From: JAAYRG01 sp964643255 | GTDB taxonomy: Bacteria; Bacillota; Clostridia; Lachnospirales; Lachnospiraceae | Direction of reading: 5' to 3' | NCBI GenBank assembly: GCA_964643255.1 | Contig: CAZXSM010000032.1 | Location: 1-23,494 of the forward strand | Length of the DNA stretch: 23,494 bases | Part shown: positions 8,383 through 17,005 of the stretch, piece by piece | How the letters are laid out: each line of letters starts with the position of its first letter | Numbering within the stretch: position 1 is the first letter of the stretch | Made by a program: the position numbers and the translations under genes | Notes under the pieces: generated by a model | Database searches by the model: none | What the model saw: only the letters and a program-made list of their open reading frames with translations | What the model was told of the DNA's origin: nothing

Positions 8383-9789
8383 ATGTATAAAGTTGAATTA
8401 AGTAACCCTGAAAGGGTTCATTTTATTGGAATAGGCGGAATCAGTATGAGCGGCTTGGCTGAATTATTACATACTATGGGTTTTACTATTACTGGCTCCG
8501 ATATTAAGAAAGGCAAAAACACAAGTCACTTAGAAAGCCTTGGCATTAATATAATATATGGACAAAAGGCAGAAAATATTACTTCAAGTATAGACTTTAT
8601 AGTATATACTTCTGCTGTTAAAGAAGATAACCCGGAATATCAAGCTGCCATAAAGTCAGGCATTCCCACTATGGATCGAGCTGAGCTTATAGGGCAAATA
8701 ATGTTAAATTATAGTAATTCTATTGCTGTTGCTGGTACACACGGCAAAACTACTACAACTTCTATGTTATCTCTTGTTCTGTTAGAAGGAGATTTAGACC
8801 CAACAATATCTGTTGGGGGAATTTTAAATAATATAGGAGGTAATATAAAGCTTGGCAAAGACAAAAAACTCTTTGTAACTGAAGCCTGTGAATATACCAA
8901 TAGTTTCTTAAAATTTAATCCTCATACTGGAATTATTTTGAATGTTGATGCAGAACATCTAGATTACTTTAAGACTTTAGGCAATATTCGCTTGTCCTTT
9001 AAAAGCTTTGCAGAGCGAATTCCAGAAGATGGATTGTTAATAATTAATAGCGATATTGAAGATGTTAGTTATTTTACCCAAGACCTAGACTGTAAAATTA
9101 TAACATATGGCCTGAAAGATAAGAAAAGCCCTATAGATAATGTTGTTGCACACCTTTATGCTAATAATATTAAGTATGACGAATTTGGCAAAGGAAGTTA
9201 TGACTTGTTTATAAACGGTGAATTAATAGACCGAATTAATATGAATGTGGTGGGCGCTCATAACATTTCCAATAGCTTACCAACAATAGCGCTAGCCAGA
9301 TATTTTAATATTCCTCTAGATAAAACAAAAAAAGGACTCCTTGCATTCTCAGGTACAAAAAGAAGATTTGAGTACAGGGGAAAAATTGGTGGAGTTACTA
9401 TAATCGATGACTACGCACACCATCCTACAGAAATTAAAGCTACTCTTGATGCTGCAAAACATTATCCCCATAATCAACTTTATTTGGTTTTCCAACCACA
9501 TACATATACAAGGACTAAAAGTTTCTTAAAGGAATTTGCATCTGAATTATCTAAGGCGGATGTAATTATTTTGACAGATATATATGCCGCTAGAGAAAAA
9601 GATCCCGGAGATGTTTCTTCTAAAGATTTGCTTGAAGAATTGCAAAAGATCGGAAAAAAAGCATACTATTTTGAAAGTTTTGATGATATAGAAACTTTTA
9701 TTTTAAAAAATTGTACACACGGCGACCTGTTGATAACTATGGGTGCCGGAGATGTTGTAAATATCGGAGAATCTCTATTAGGAGAATAG
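8383..9789 (+). CDS. murC: UDP-N-acetylmuramate--L-alanine ligase MurC
   Basis: MurC adds L-alanine to UDP-MurNAc, the first amino acid of the peptidoglycan stem peptide, using ATP in the cytoplasm. The 468 residues are the usual length. The N-terminal UDP-binding domain has GIGGISMSGLAELL (16-29). The central ATPase has GTHGKTTTT (118-126), and GAHN (291-294) begins the C-terminal domain, which carries DDYAHHPTE (342-350). The ATG is set by GGAAGG six nt upstream. The gene is divergent from spoVG and shares a 554-bp control region with it. A terminator follows immediately (9802-9848), so it is probably not co-transcribed with the dnaD gene. Confidence 0.98.
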   Translation: MYKVELSNPERVHFIGIGGISMSGLAELLHTMGFTITGSDIKKGKNTSHLESLGINIIYGQKAENITSSIDFIVYTSAVKEDNPEYQAAIKSGIPTMDRAELIGQIMLNYSNSIAVAGTHGKTTTTSMLSLVLLEGDLDPTISVGGILNNIGGNIKLGKDKKLFVTEACEYTNSFLKFNPHTGIILNVDAEHLDYFKTLGNIRLSFKSFAERIPEDGLLIINSDIEDVSYFTQDLDCKIITYGLKDKKSPIDNVVAHLYANNIKYDEFGKGSYDLFINGELIDRINMNVVGAHNISNSLPTIALARYFNIPLDKTKKGLLAFSGTKRRFEYRGKIGGVTIIDDYAHHPTEIKATLDAAKHYPHNQLYLVFQPHTYTRTKSFLKEFASELSKADVIILTDIYAAREKDPGDVSSKDLLEELQKIGKKAYYFESFDDIETFILKNCTHGDLLITMGAGDVVNIGESLLGE

Positions 9790-9981
9790 TTATCCACACT
9801 ATCCACAACCTTATCAACATTTTCATCTTGATAGGATTGTGGATTTTTCTTTGTTAAAATTTGATTAAGTTTTTATTACAAATTAAGCTATTTTAGATGT
9901 ATTTCTTGCTTTTTTCGACATTTGAATATTACAAACCACATTTTTATTTTTCATCAATCCACACTATCCACATTATCCACA
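9790..9981 (+). promoter_or_regulatory. Tandem DnaA-box-like 9-mers before the helicase-loader operon
   Basis: Two clusters resemble the DnaA box TTATNCACA. Cluster 1 has TTATCCACA (9790-9798, perfect), CTATCCACA (9799-9807) and TTATCAACA (9811-9819). Cluster 2 has CAATCCACA (9955-9963), CTATCCACA (9964-9972) and TTATCCACA (9973-9981, perfect), joined with no gap. The 16-nt string ATCCACACTATCCACA occurs in both (9792-9807 and 9957-9972). Part of cluster 1 also forms the murC terminator stem, but cluster 2 and the first box do not. The DNA between them is very AT-rich. A site where DnaA controls the downstream dnaD-dnaC genes is the simplest reading. Binding is inferred. Confidence 0.6.
9802..9848 (+). 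terminator. Rho-independent terminator of murC
   Basis: The arms at 9802-9817 and 9828-9843 form a 16-bp stem with one C-A mismatch and one U-G pair around a 10-nt loop. TTTTT (9844-9848) follows. It begins 12 bp after the murC stop. Confidence 0.75.
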
Positions 9982-10037
9982 AAATTTATGTGTGTATCTT
10001 TCAAAACCTTTCATCTGTTTCTTTATTAAAACTCCTA

Positions 10038-10046
10038 TGATATAAT
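10038..10046 (+). promoter_or_regulatory. Candidate extended -10 promoter for dnaD-dnaC
   Basis: TG-A-TATAAT lies 30 bp before the dnaD-like start, with AAGGGTG (10063-10069) as the ribosome site. The -35 region (about TTTCTT, 10018-10023) is poor. That fits an extended -10 promoter or one controlled by an activator. DnaA-box-like sites end about 56 bp upstream. Confidence 0.55.
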
Positions 10047-10076
10047 GAATTGAAAGGTAAAGAAGGGTGATTTTCA

Positions 10077-11246
10077 ATGAGTAGTGTTATACTACAATCG
10101 AATTATATAAACAAGGGTACTTTAATACCTAACTTATTCATAGATACCTATATGCCAAGGGCTAACGGAGCTTATGTTAAGGTATATCTTTACTTGATAC
10201 GTTGCCTAAGTGATGATAGCATTAACGAGATTAATATTTCAACAATTGCAGACCATTTTGAAAACACTGAAAGGGATATTATAAGAGCCTTATGTTATTG
10301 GGAGAAATTAGAACTAATTTCAATGAAAAGAGATGATAATGATAAAATATTATCAATCACTATCAATGACATATATTCAATCAATAACAATCTGACAAGC
10401 CAGGATGAACCCGCTGTAACTATGGATACTTATCAAGAATATTCTAATACAAGCCATCTTGACACTAATGATCAGCACCAAGATCAAATAGAAGAACTTA
10501 AAGATCAACATGATGATAACAAAAAACAGTACCAATTTGATAAACCAACTTATTCAGATGCACAAATTGAACAAATAACTAATAGCGATGAAATAAAGTG
10601 GATGCTTAATATTATAGAACTTTACATACAAAGATTAATAAAGCCTATGGATTTACAACTCATCATATATTTATATGAAAGTTTAGACTTTTCTACAGAA
10701 TTAATATTATATCTTTATGAGTATTGTGTTTCTAAGAACAAAACCCATCCCTCCTATGTAGAAGCCGTTGCTATAGCCTGGGCTCAAGATGGAATAGACA
10801 GCTTAGAAAAAGCTGAAGCAGCAACTGCTAGCTACAACGAAAGTTACAACATTGTTAAGAAGTCCTTTGGTTTAAACAGAGCACTTGGACATGTTGAAAA
10901 AAAATATGTCAATAAATGGACTCAAGATTATAAATTTTCTTCAGAAATTATAGTAGAGGCATGTGATAGAACAATACTTACTATTCAAAAGCCAGACTTT
11001 AAATATACTGATAAAATCCTTGAAAACTGGCACAATAAAGGGATTAAATCTTTAAGTGAAATTAGGGCATTAGATGAGGAACACAAAAAATCTTCTAAAA
11101 ATTCTTCGTCAAATAAGCAGAAGAATAATAGTAATGGAAGTAAAAACACTAATAACAACCGATTTAATGCTTTCCCACAAAGATCTTATTCTAAAGAAGA
11201 TTATTCTTCTTTAGAAAAGAAATTACTACATAAAAAGAACAATTAA
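10077..11246 (+). CDS. DnaD-domain replication initiation protein (two DnaB_2-type domains)
   Basis: This is a probable primosomal protein that helps load the replicative helicase at origins or restart sites, acting with the helicase loader encoded next to it. The 389 residues comprise an N-terminal winged-helix-like region (about 20-95) and a charged, Gln/Asp-rich linker (about 105-165). Two DnaD/DnaB_2-type helical domains follow (about 170-240 and 253-330), and a Ser/Asn/Lys-rich tail (about 337-365) ends the protein. The second domain carries the typical YTDKILENW (310-318). The first has the related YVEAVAIAW. The two-domain layout resembles Firmicute DnaB/DnaD proteins, and the exact orthologue cannot be decided from sequence alone. 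Only 17 bp separate it from dnaC. Confidence 0.88.
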   Translation: MSSVILQSNYINKGTLIPNLFIDTYMPRANGAYVKVYLYLIRCLSDDSINEINISTIADHFENTERDIIRALCYWEKLELISMKRDDNDKILSITINDIYSINNNLTSQDEPAVTMDTYQEYSNTSHLDTNDQHQDQIEELKDQHDDNKKQYQFDKPTYSDAQIEQITNSDEIKWMLNIIELYIQRLIKPMDLQLIIYLYESLDFSTELILYLYEYCVSKNKTHPSYVEAVAIAWAQDGIDSLEKAEAATASYNESYNIVKKSFGLNRALGHVEKKYVNKWTQDYKFSSEIIVEACDRTILTIQKPDFKYTDKILENWHNKGIKSLSEIRALDEEHKKSSKNSSSNKQKNNSNGSKNTNNNRFNAFPQRSYSKEDYSSLEKKLLHKKNN

Positions 11247-11263
11247 TTTGAAGGAGCTATACC

Positions 11264-12256
11264 ATGGGATTAAATAATTATCAGTTTAAAAAAATACTTA
11301 GAGAATATGACAAAAAGCAATTAGAAAACAAACATGAATTAGACCTTAGAGTTACAAATGCTTATGAGAAAATCCCACAACTTAAAGAAATAGATGATAG
11401 AATTATTGATTCCGCTATGTCTACCGCTAAACTTCTCTTAGTAAGCGATAATAATAGCGATACTATTAAAAATTTAAAGAATACTGCCAAATCATCTAGC
11501 AAAAAACGTAAGTGTTTACTTACAAAACACGGTTTCCCTGAGAATTATCTAGACTTACAATATCAATGTAATAATTGTAAAGATACTGGCTATGTTGGTA
11601 GCGATAAATGTCATTGCTTTAGACAGGCTATTGTAAATGTACTTTATTCACAATCTAATATAAAGAATGCTATTGCAAAAGAAAATTTCTCTAAGTTTTC
11701 TTTTGATTATTATCCAGATGATTATATTGATAAAGATGTTAACTGTTCACCTAGACAAAACATTAAAAATATAGTTGACCAAAGCAAAGATTTTATTGAT
11801 ACTTTTGACACTAGTTTTAAGAATTTATTTATTTACGGTAATACTGGTGTGGGAAAAACATTTCTTACTAATTGTATAGCAAAAGAGTTACTAGACCGGT
11901 CCTATACTGTTATTTACTTAACTGCATTTCAACTTTTTGATATTCTGGAAAAAAACAAGTTTAACAGAGAGGATGATAATGAAGAAATTCAAAATCAGTT
12001 TAGTTACATTTTAGATTGCGACCTGTTAATTATTGATGATTTAGGCACTGAATTAACAAATGCTTTTATTAATACACAATTATATCTATGTATTAACGAA
12101 AGATACTTAAGAGAAAAGTCCACCATAATTTCTACGAATTTATCACTTGATAACATAAATACTAAGTATAGTGAACGCATATTCTCAAGAATAATTAGTA
12201 ATTATGAACTGCTAAAAATTGTTGGTGATGATATTCGTCTTAAAAGGTTTATATAA
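11264..12256 (+). CDS. dnaC: DnaC/DnaI-like AAA+ helicase loader
   Basis: This is an ATPase predicted to load the replicative DNA helicase ring onto single-stranded DNA. The N-terminal part (about 1-100) is helical and charged. A zinc-binding cluster follows: CNNC (102-105) and CHC (116-118). The AAA+ core has Walker A GNTGVGKT (192-199), Walker B LLIIDDLG (254-261), a sensor STN (290-292) and the arginine-containing SERIFSRI (303-310). The 330 residues match the family. AAGGAG (11251-11256) precedes the ATG by 7 nt. With the DnaD-domain gene immediately upstream, it forms a two-gene primosome operon like the dnaB-dnaI pair of Bacillus. No terminator is obvious before prs, so some read-through is possible. 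Confidence 0.93.
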   Translation: MGLNNYQFKKILREYDKKQLENKHELDLRVTNAYEKIPQLKEIDDRIIDSAMSTAKLLLVSDNNSDTIKNLKNTAKSSSKKRKCLLTKHGFPENYLDLQYQCNNCKDTGYVGSDKCHCFRQAIVNVLYSQSNIKNAIAKENFSKFSFDYYPDDYIDKDVNCSPRQNIKNIVDQSKDFIDTFDTSFKNLFIYGNTGVGKTFLTNCIAKELLDRSYTVIYLTAFQLFDILEKNKFNREDDNEEIQNQFSYILDCDLLIIDDLGTELTNAFINTQLYLCINERYLREKSTIISTNLSLDNINTKYSERIFSRIISNYELLKIVGDDIRLKRFI

Positions 12257-12304
12257 TTCTAGTTATTTGATGAATTTATTGATATTATTAAGTCTGATAA
12301 AAGC

Positions 12305-12333
12305 TTGACGAACCTTATCTAGAATAGTATTAT
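12305..12333 (+). promoter_or_regulatory. Candidate prs promoter
   Basis: TTGACG (12305-12310) and TATTAT (12328-12333) are 17 bp apart. An overlapping TATAAT (12331-12336) would need a 20-bp spacer. It lies about 60 bp before the prs start. Confidence 0.5.
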
Positions 12334-12393
12334 AATATCGAATATGTATATATTTTGCACCTGAAAATTTTACAAAAATATATGGAGGAAAAA

Positions 12394-13587
12394 ATGTCCA
12401 GCAATGATGAAAAGTTTTTAAGCTTACCAGTCGGACCCCTTGGTATTATTGCATTAGAAAGCAGCAGTGAAATAGGGAAAAGAGTTGATGAATATCTTGT
12501 AAAATGGCGTAATGAAAGAAAACATAAAAATGAAGATTCTTTTGCATTTTCTGATTATAAACGTGATACTTACTTGATTGAATCTTCCACACCTAGATTT
12601 GGTTCTGGTGAAGGAAAAGGCGTAATTAATGAAACTGTAAGAGGTGACGACCTTTATATTATCGTAGATGTTACCAACCATAGTTTGAAATATACTGTAC
12701 GTGGTCAAGAGACTCATATGTCCCCTGATGATCATTATCAGGATCTAAAAAGAATAATTGCTGCTGCAGGAGGAAAGACCAGAAGAATAACTGTTATTAT
12801 GCCTTTCTTATATGAAAGTAGACAGCATAGAAGACACTCTAGAGAATCATTAGATTGTGCAATAGCTCTTCAGGAATTGGTAAATATGGGTGTTGAAAGT
12901 ATCATAACTTTTGACGCACATGATCCTAGAGTTCAAAACGCTATTCCTTTACATTCTTTTGAATCTGTTCAATGTACTTATCAATTTATTAAAACATTTT
13001 TGCAATGTTCAAATGACTTTACAATTAGCCCTGACCATCTAATGATTGTTAGTCCAGATGAAGGTGCTATGTCAAGAGCAGTATATTTTTCTAATGTACT
13101 CGAAGTTGATTTGGGTATGTTCTATAAACGTCGCGACTATTCTATTATAGTTGATGGCCAAAATCCTATTGTTGCCCATGAGTTTTTAGGCGCTGATGTA
13201 GAGGGTAAAGATATTCTAATAATTGATGATATGATATCTTCTGGTGGTAGTATGATTGAAGTTGCAAAAGGATTAAAAGCACGTAAAGCAAAAAGAATAT
13301 ATTGCGCTACAACATTCGGCCTATTTACTAGCGGACTTGAAAGATTTGATAAGGCTTACGAAGAAGGTATCATTGATAAAGTAATGACTACTAATTTAAT
13401 TTATCAACCTGAAGAATTATTTACAAGACCTTGGTATGCTAGTGTTGATATGAGTAAATATATGGCTTTACTTATTGATACCCTTAATCACGATCAGTCT
13501 ATTAGCCGTCTTCTTAGCCCTGCTGAACGTATACGTAAATATGTTAAGAGATATGAAAATGGTGAAATCAAGTGTGAAAATGATTAA
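12394..13587 (+). CDS. prs: Long-form ribose-phosphate pyrophosphokinase (PRPP synthase)
   Basis: PRPP synthase makes 5-phosphoribosyl diphosphate from ribose 5-phosphate and ATP for nucleotide, histidine and tryptophan synthesis. Two phosphoribosyltransferase-like halves are visible. RFGSGEGKGVINETVRGDD (68-86) matches the N-terminal subunit-contact region. FLYESRQHRRHSRES (138-152) and FDAHDPRVQ (163-171) match the ATP site and catalytic histidine. KRRDYS (225-230) matches the flexible catalytic loop, and IIDDMISSGGS (256-266) is the PRPP-binding loop. At 397 residues it is about 80 longer than the classic enzyme, with extra sequence in the N-terminal half and at the C-terminus. The longest frame begins at a TTG (12355), but GGAGG (12384-12388) lies 5 nt before the ATG at 12394. 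It probably forms a single-gene unit. Whether a short classic Prs also exists elsewhere is unknown. Confidence 0.88.
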   Translation: MSSNDEKFLSLPVGPLGIIALESSSEIGKRVDEYLVKWRNERKHKNEDSFAFSDYKRDTYLIESSTPRFGSGEGKGVINETVRGDDLYIIVDVTNHSLKYTVRGQETHMSPDDHYQDLKRIIAAAGGKTRRITVIMPFLYESRQHRRHSRESLDCAIALQELVNMGVESIITFDAHDPRVQNAIPLHSFESVQCTYQFIKTFLQCSNDFTISPDHLMIVSPDEGAMSRAVYFSNVLEVDLGMFYKRRDYSIIVDGQNPIVAHEFLGADVEGKDILIIDDMISSGGSMIEVAKGLKARKAKRIYCATTFGLFTSGLERFDKAYEEGIIDKVMTTNLIYQPEELFTRPWYASVDMSKYMALLIDTLNHDQSISRLLSPAERIRKYVKRYENGEIKCEND

Positions 13588-13666
13588 TCTTATTTTAGCC
13601 TAATAGATTATTCTCTAAAACCTTATAGGTTATATATTTATTAGAATCAATATATTATATAAAGAT

Positions 13667-13747
13667 AAAGAATTGTATATTTTAATCAAATATTAAGGGG
13701 CATAGTAAGTTCACTTATATTTGCTTAATAAATACAATTCTTTTTTT
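13667..13747 (+). terminator. Terminator after prs, possibly bidirectional
   Basis: AAAGAATTGTAT (13667-13678) pairs perfectly with ATACAATTCTTT (13732-13743). A nested TATTAAG/CTTAATA stem (13691-13697, 13724-13730) and a short inner hairpin (13706-13717) lie within. The last T of the stem runs into a T7 tract (to 13747). An outer pair, AAACCTTAT (13618-13626) with ATAAGGTTT (13759-13767), encloses the whole. It lies between convergent prs and yhaN. Confidence 0.7.
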
Positions 13748-13765
13748 ACTTGTTGACCATAAGGT

Positions 13766-15889
13766 TTATAGCTCAGTATAAGTGTAACTTACACCAAGGT
13801 CATCAAGAATTTCTTTTTCACGTTTATGACATGTAAATATTATGATTTGTCGGTCTTTCTCCCTGGATAGAAGTTCTAAGGTATATCTTAATCTACTGTC
13901 ATCGTAATATGCAAAAGTATCATCTAGAAGGATGGGAACTTGATTTTTACCATATATCATATCTGCTAAACTTAAGCGAAGGGATAAGTAAATCTGGTCT
14001 ATTGTTCCTACACTTAATCTTTCTAATCTCCTATATTTATCACCAATTTCTGTCTTTATCTTTAGTTTTTCATTTACTTTAACGTCTTTATACCTACCTT
14101 TAGTTATCTCACTTACTTTGTTTGAAACCTCTTCATTAAGTCTTGTTCCAAAAGTGTCGTGAATATCTGCTGACAATTCCCTTATTACACTACTAGCAAG
14201 ATTAATACTTTTCTTTTCAATTTCATAATTCCTCTCTTTTTCTAACAACTCCTGATACTTATCTTGATCTTCTGATAACTCCTCTTTAGATTCTAATAAG
14301 TCTATTTTCCATCTGATTTTTTCTTTTTTATCTAATAATTCTATCAGTTGAGGTTTTACATCTTGCCTATATTTGTTTAGCTTTAATGATTCGTCTGTAA
14401 TATATTCATCTAAAACCCCAATTACATCATCATTTAACACTAAGTCCTTCTGTATGTCATCTGGATATATATATATGAAAAGGTTAACATATTCTATGAT
14501 TTCTCTTTGTAGTCTTTCTATTTTTTCTTGTAATAGACTATATTCGCTTTCATAAGCTTGAATTTCCTTTTCTAATTGATTTATAATTTGATGGTCTCTG
14601 AGAGAATTTTCATAAATTTTTCTAAGGTCAGAAATAGACTGTGTCTTGTACTTATTTAACATATTTACAATTTGATCCTCTATAACCCTTGCATTATCTT
14701 CTAATATGTAAAATTCGGTTTGGAAACTTTTCTTTTTAATTCCAGTAATCATATTTAAAGTAACAAAGACAATAATCCCTATTATAGCTATAGAAACACC
14801 TAGTTTAAATAAGTTATCATTAGCAGGATAATTTAATAAAAAAAGAATTAAACCTGCCACGAACATAGGACTTGAAACATATAGATTACGCCTTCTACTT
14901 AATTCTAATTCGTCTTCTTGACTTATTTTGTATTCGGCCTTTTCATTAACAAGATTACTGTGCCTTTGGCTAAGACTTTCTAATTCTTTTAAACTCACTT
15001 GTATATTTGATACTTCTTCTGTTAATAAAGGACTTTTCTTATGTACTTGATTTTTTAATGAAATAATTTTATCTTTTAACTGATCACTACGATCTAAACT
15101 TTCTAAGTAATATCCATATTTAGTTTTTATTACTGGAAACTTCATAAAATACCCTTGAAGTTCATCTTGAGAATAAAACTGGTTATTAACCAAGAGGGTT
15201 TTTTCATTGTTAAGCTCTTGTATTTGCATCTGAATTTGAGTAATCTGCTTAATTAATTCTTCTACCTGGAGACTTGTTCTCTCTCCTTCTTTTATTTCCA
15301 TATCTAAGGCTTCTATTTGTAACCTAAGCGCCTTTGTATCATGCTCCTTGAGTCTTTCTCCCAGATTGTCTAAAGCCTTCTTAACGTCAATTTCTAGGCT
15401 TTTAGATGTAGTAAGGTTAGTGATATGGTTTTGTACAATATAGATTAATTCTTTTTGGGTTTTTGCCTTCACTTGTTCGATACTTATCGTGCCGTCAAAA
15501 CCACTTTTAGTTAATCCACCAATTAGCTCTTGAAATTCATTATCAGAAATATCCATTTGTCTTCCTGTTTCAACTTGAGTTAAAACATCTTCTTTATTAT
15601 TTTTATTAAAACTTCTATATAAGTGATATATCTCATTATTAGATTCAAATGTAATATTACCATCATAAGAACCTGGCCTATCCCATGGTTCATACTTATC
15701 ATACATATCATTAATAGATGGTCGACCTCTAGTCTTTTCAATTCCAAATAACATTCCTTTTATAAAGCCATGAATTGTTGATTTTCCAGATTCGTTTTTA
15801 CCATATATAAGGTTTATTCCATTAGATAAGTCTATTGTCTTGTTATGAAACATACCAAAGTTACTTATTTTCAACTTAAGTAGACGCAT
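13766..15889 (-). CDS. YhaN-like (SbcC/Rad50-related) ATPase with two membrane segments
   Basis: This is an ABC-type ATPase of the SMC/Rad50/SbcC group, predicted to work with the nuclease encoded just upstream on DNA ends or repair intermediates. Walker A GKNESGKS lies at 30-37. Long coiled-coil regions (about 180-330 and 390-560) surround two hydrophobic segments (about 337-354 and 364-382) that could anchor it to the membrane. The ABC signature LSVGTIDQIYLSLRLSL lies at 625-641 and Walker B VPILLDDTF at 651-659. There is no CxxC zinc hook; a single cysteine near the C-terminus is all I see. At 707 residues it is shorter than I recall for Bacillus YhaN. The start lies 6 bp after the yhaO stop, and its GAAGGGTGA ribosome site overlaps that stop. 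Substrate and role are inferred from the family. Confidence 0.85.
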   Translation of the reverse strand: MRLLKLKISNFGMFHNKTIDLSNGINLIYGKNESGKSTIHGFIKGMLFGIEKTRGRPSINDMYDKYEPWDRPGSYDGNITFESNNEIYHLYRSFNKNNKEDVLTQVETGRQMDISDNEFQELIGGLTKSGFDGTISIEQVKAKTQKELIYIVQNHITNLTTSKSLEIDVKKALDNLGERLKEHDTKALRLQIEALDMEIKEGERTSLQVEELIKQITQIQMQIQELNNEKTLLVNNQFYSQDELQGYFMKFPVIKTKYGYYLESLDRSDQLKDKIISLKNQVHKKSPLLTEEVSNIQVSLKELESLSQRHSNLVNEKAEYKISQEDELELSRRRNLYVSSPMFVAGLILFLLNYPANDNLFKLGVSIAIIGIIVFVTLNMITGIKKKSFQTEFYILEDNARVIEDQIVNMLNKYKTQSISDLRKIYENSLRDHQIINQLEKEIQAYESEYSLLQEKIERLQREIIEYVNLFIYIYPDDIQKDLVLNDDVIGVLDEYITDESLKLNKYRQDVKPQLIELLDKKEKIRWKIDLLESKEELSEDQDKYQELLEKERNYEIEKKSINLASSVIRELSADIHDTFGTRLNEEVSNKVSEITKGRYKDVKVNEKLKIKTEIGDKYRRLERLSVGTIDQIYLSLRLSLADMIYGKNQVPILLDDTFAYYDDSRLRYTLELLSREKDRQIIIFTCHKREKEILDDLGVSYTYTEL

Positions 15890-15895
15890 AAATCA

Positions 15896-16969
15896 TCACC
15901 CTTCTTTACCATAGAGCAAAGCCTCTATTCCATAATACAAAGCCCTTGTTTTAATATCTTCTGCTTCATCACAATTCTTTATAGCAGATATAAAACTCCC
16001 TATAATATTATCTTTATTTTGCAAATAAAGGGTTTTGAAATCGTAATTAGCAAGGCTCTCGTCTCTAACCTCTATTACATTTGCAAGCTTATACAATGGT
16101 TCTGTATTAAATGTTACATCTGGATCTCTATAACCGTTTAAAATAATTACAAATATGTTCTTCTGATCATAAGCAGCAAGAGACTCCTTGACAAGATCTT
16201 GCAACTCTGAATTAGTCATAGTGTCACTTACTTCAATATCTATATAAATATATTCTCTTATGGAAGAAGTTCTATACTTAAAACTAATAGACGACCCTTT
16301 ATTTATATCCTCTTTATCTATTTGCCCAATAATATAACCTCTTTTGCCTATATCATTTTTATCAGTTGGCTCTATAGAACCTGCATATGCAATTCGCTCA
16401 CCAAGCTTTTGGGGTTTATGTATATGACCTAATGCAATATAGTCAAAACCTTTCACTTCCAAGGTTTTTAAATCAAAAGGAAGGTTGTTGGCAGTTCCAC
16501 CATGAGCTAATAATATATTAATTCTATCTCTATGCTTTATAGTAACATCTTTTAAAAAATCTTCTTTGATCTCTCTTTGATGATAACTAAAGCCATAAAC
16601 TTCTGTGTTAATATCTTCAAAATAAATACTATCCACTTCTCTATTCAATAACATATGAACATTTGGGCTCCAATCAAAGTTTATATAATTAGATCTATGG
16701 CTTATATAATCATGATTCCCAGCAATAATCACAACCTTGGTTTCTTTAATAGTTGAAAATATATAATTTACTTCTTTTAATTCCCTTACCAATGGCTGCT
16801 TATGAAAGAAATCTCCTGCAATAAGAAGCAAGTCTACATCTTCCTTATTACATATCTCTACTACATATCTAAAATTCTCCCAAACTTCCTGCCTTCTATT
16901 CTCGCTCCAATTAAATCCTCTGTCTGGCTTTACCCCTAAATGAACATCAGCTAGATGAAGAAACTTCAT
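15896..16969 (-). CDS. YhaO/SbcD-like metallophosphoesterase nuclease
   Basis: This is a predicted Mn-dependent DNA exonuclease, the partner of the YhaN-like ATPase that follows it. All calcineurin-like metal-binding motifs are present: DVH (8-10), GDFFH (52-56), GNHD (84-87), AHGG (145-148) and GHIH (171-174). The C-terminal 120 residues are less conserved and probably contact the ATPase. An open frame extends upstream to an ATG at 17005. However, AGGAGGT (16976-16982) lies 6 nt before the ATG at 16969, and the predicted transcript starts near 16999. The 357-residue form is therefore preferred. The two genes form an operon like yhaO-yhaN of Bacillus. Classic SbcD is an alternative name, but the partner's membrane segments favour YhaO. 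Confidence 0.88.
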   Translation of the reverse strand: MKFLHLADVHLGVKPDRGFNWSENRRQEVWENFRYVVEICNKEDVDLLLIAGDFFHKQPLVRELKEVNYIFSTIKETKVVIIAGNHDYISHRSNYINFDWSPNVHMLLNREVDSIYFEDINTEVYGFSYHQREIKEDFLKDVTIKHRDRINILLAHGGTANNLPFDLKTLEVKGFDYIALGHIHKPQKLGERIAYAGSIEPTDKNDIGKRGYIIGQIDKEDINKGSSISFKYRTSSIREYIYIDIEVSDTMTNSELQDLVKESLAAYDQKNIFVIILNGYRDPDVTFNTEPLYKLANVIEVRDESLANYDFKTLYLQNKDNIIGSFISAIKNCDEAEDIKTRALYYGIEALLYGKEG

Positions 16970-17005
16970 ATCTATACCTCCTGATTTATCCATTAATCTA
17001 AACAT

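Noticed and set aside
9838..9846. Reverse-oriented DnaA box (TGTGGATTT)
   Set aside because: It has two mismatches to the consensus and is the 3' arm of the murC terminator, so it needs no other explanation.
9790..10076. Chromosomal replication origin
   Set aside because: DnaA-box-like clusters flank AT-rich DNA, but dnaA, dnaN and rpmH are not nearby, and part of the first cluster is the murC terminator stem. A regulatory or titration site is the safer reading.
12256..12325. ATTCTAG/CTAGAAT inverted repeat as a dnaC terminator
   Set aside because: The arms are only 7 bp, over 50 bp apart, and not followed by a T-run, so no terminator is claimed.
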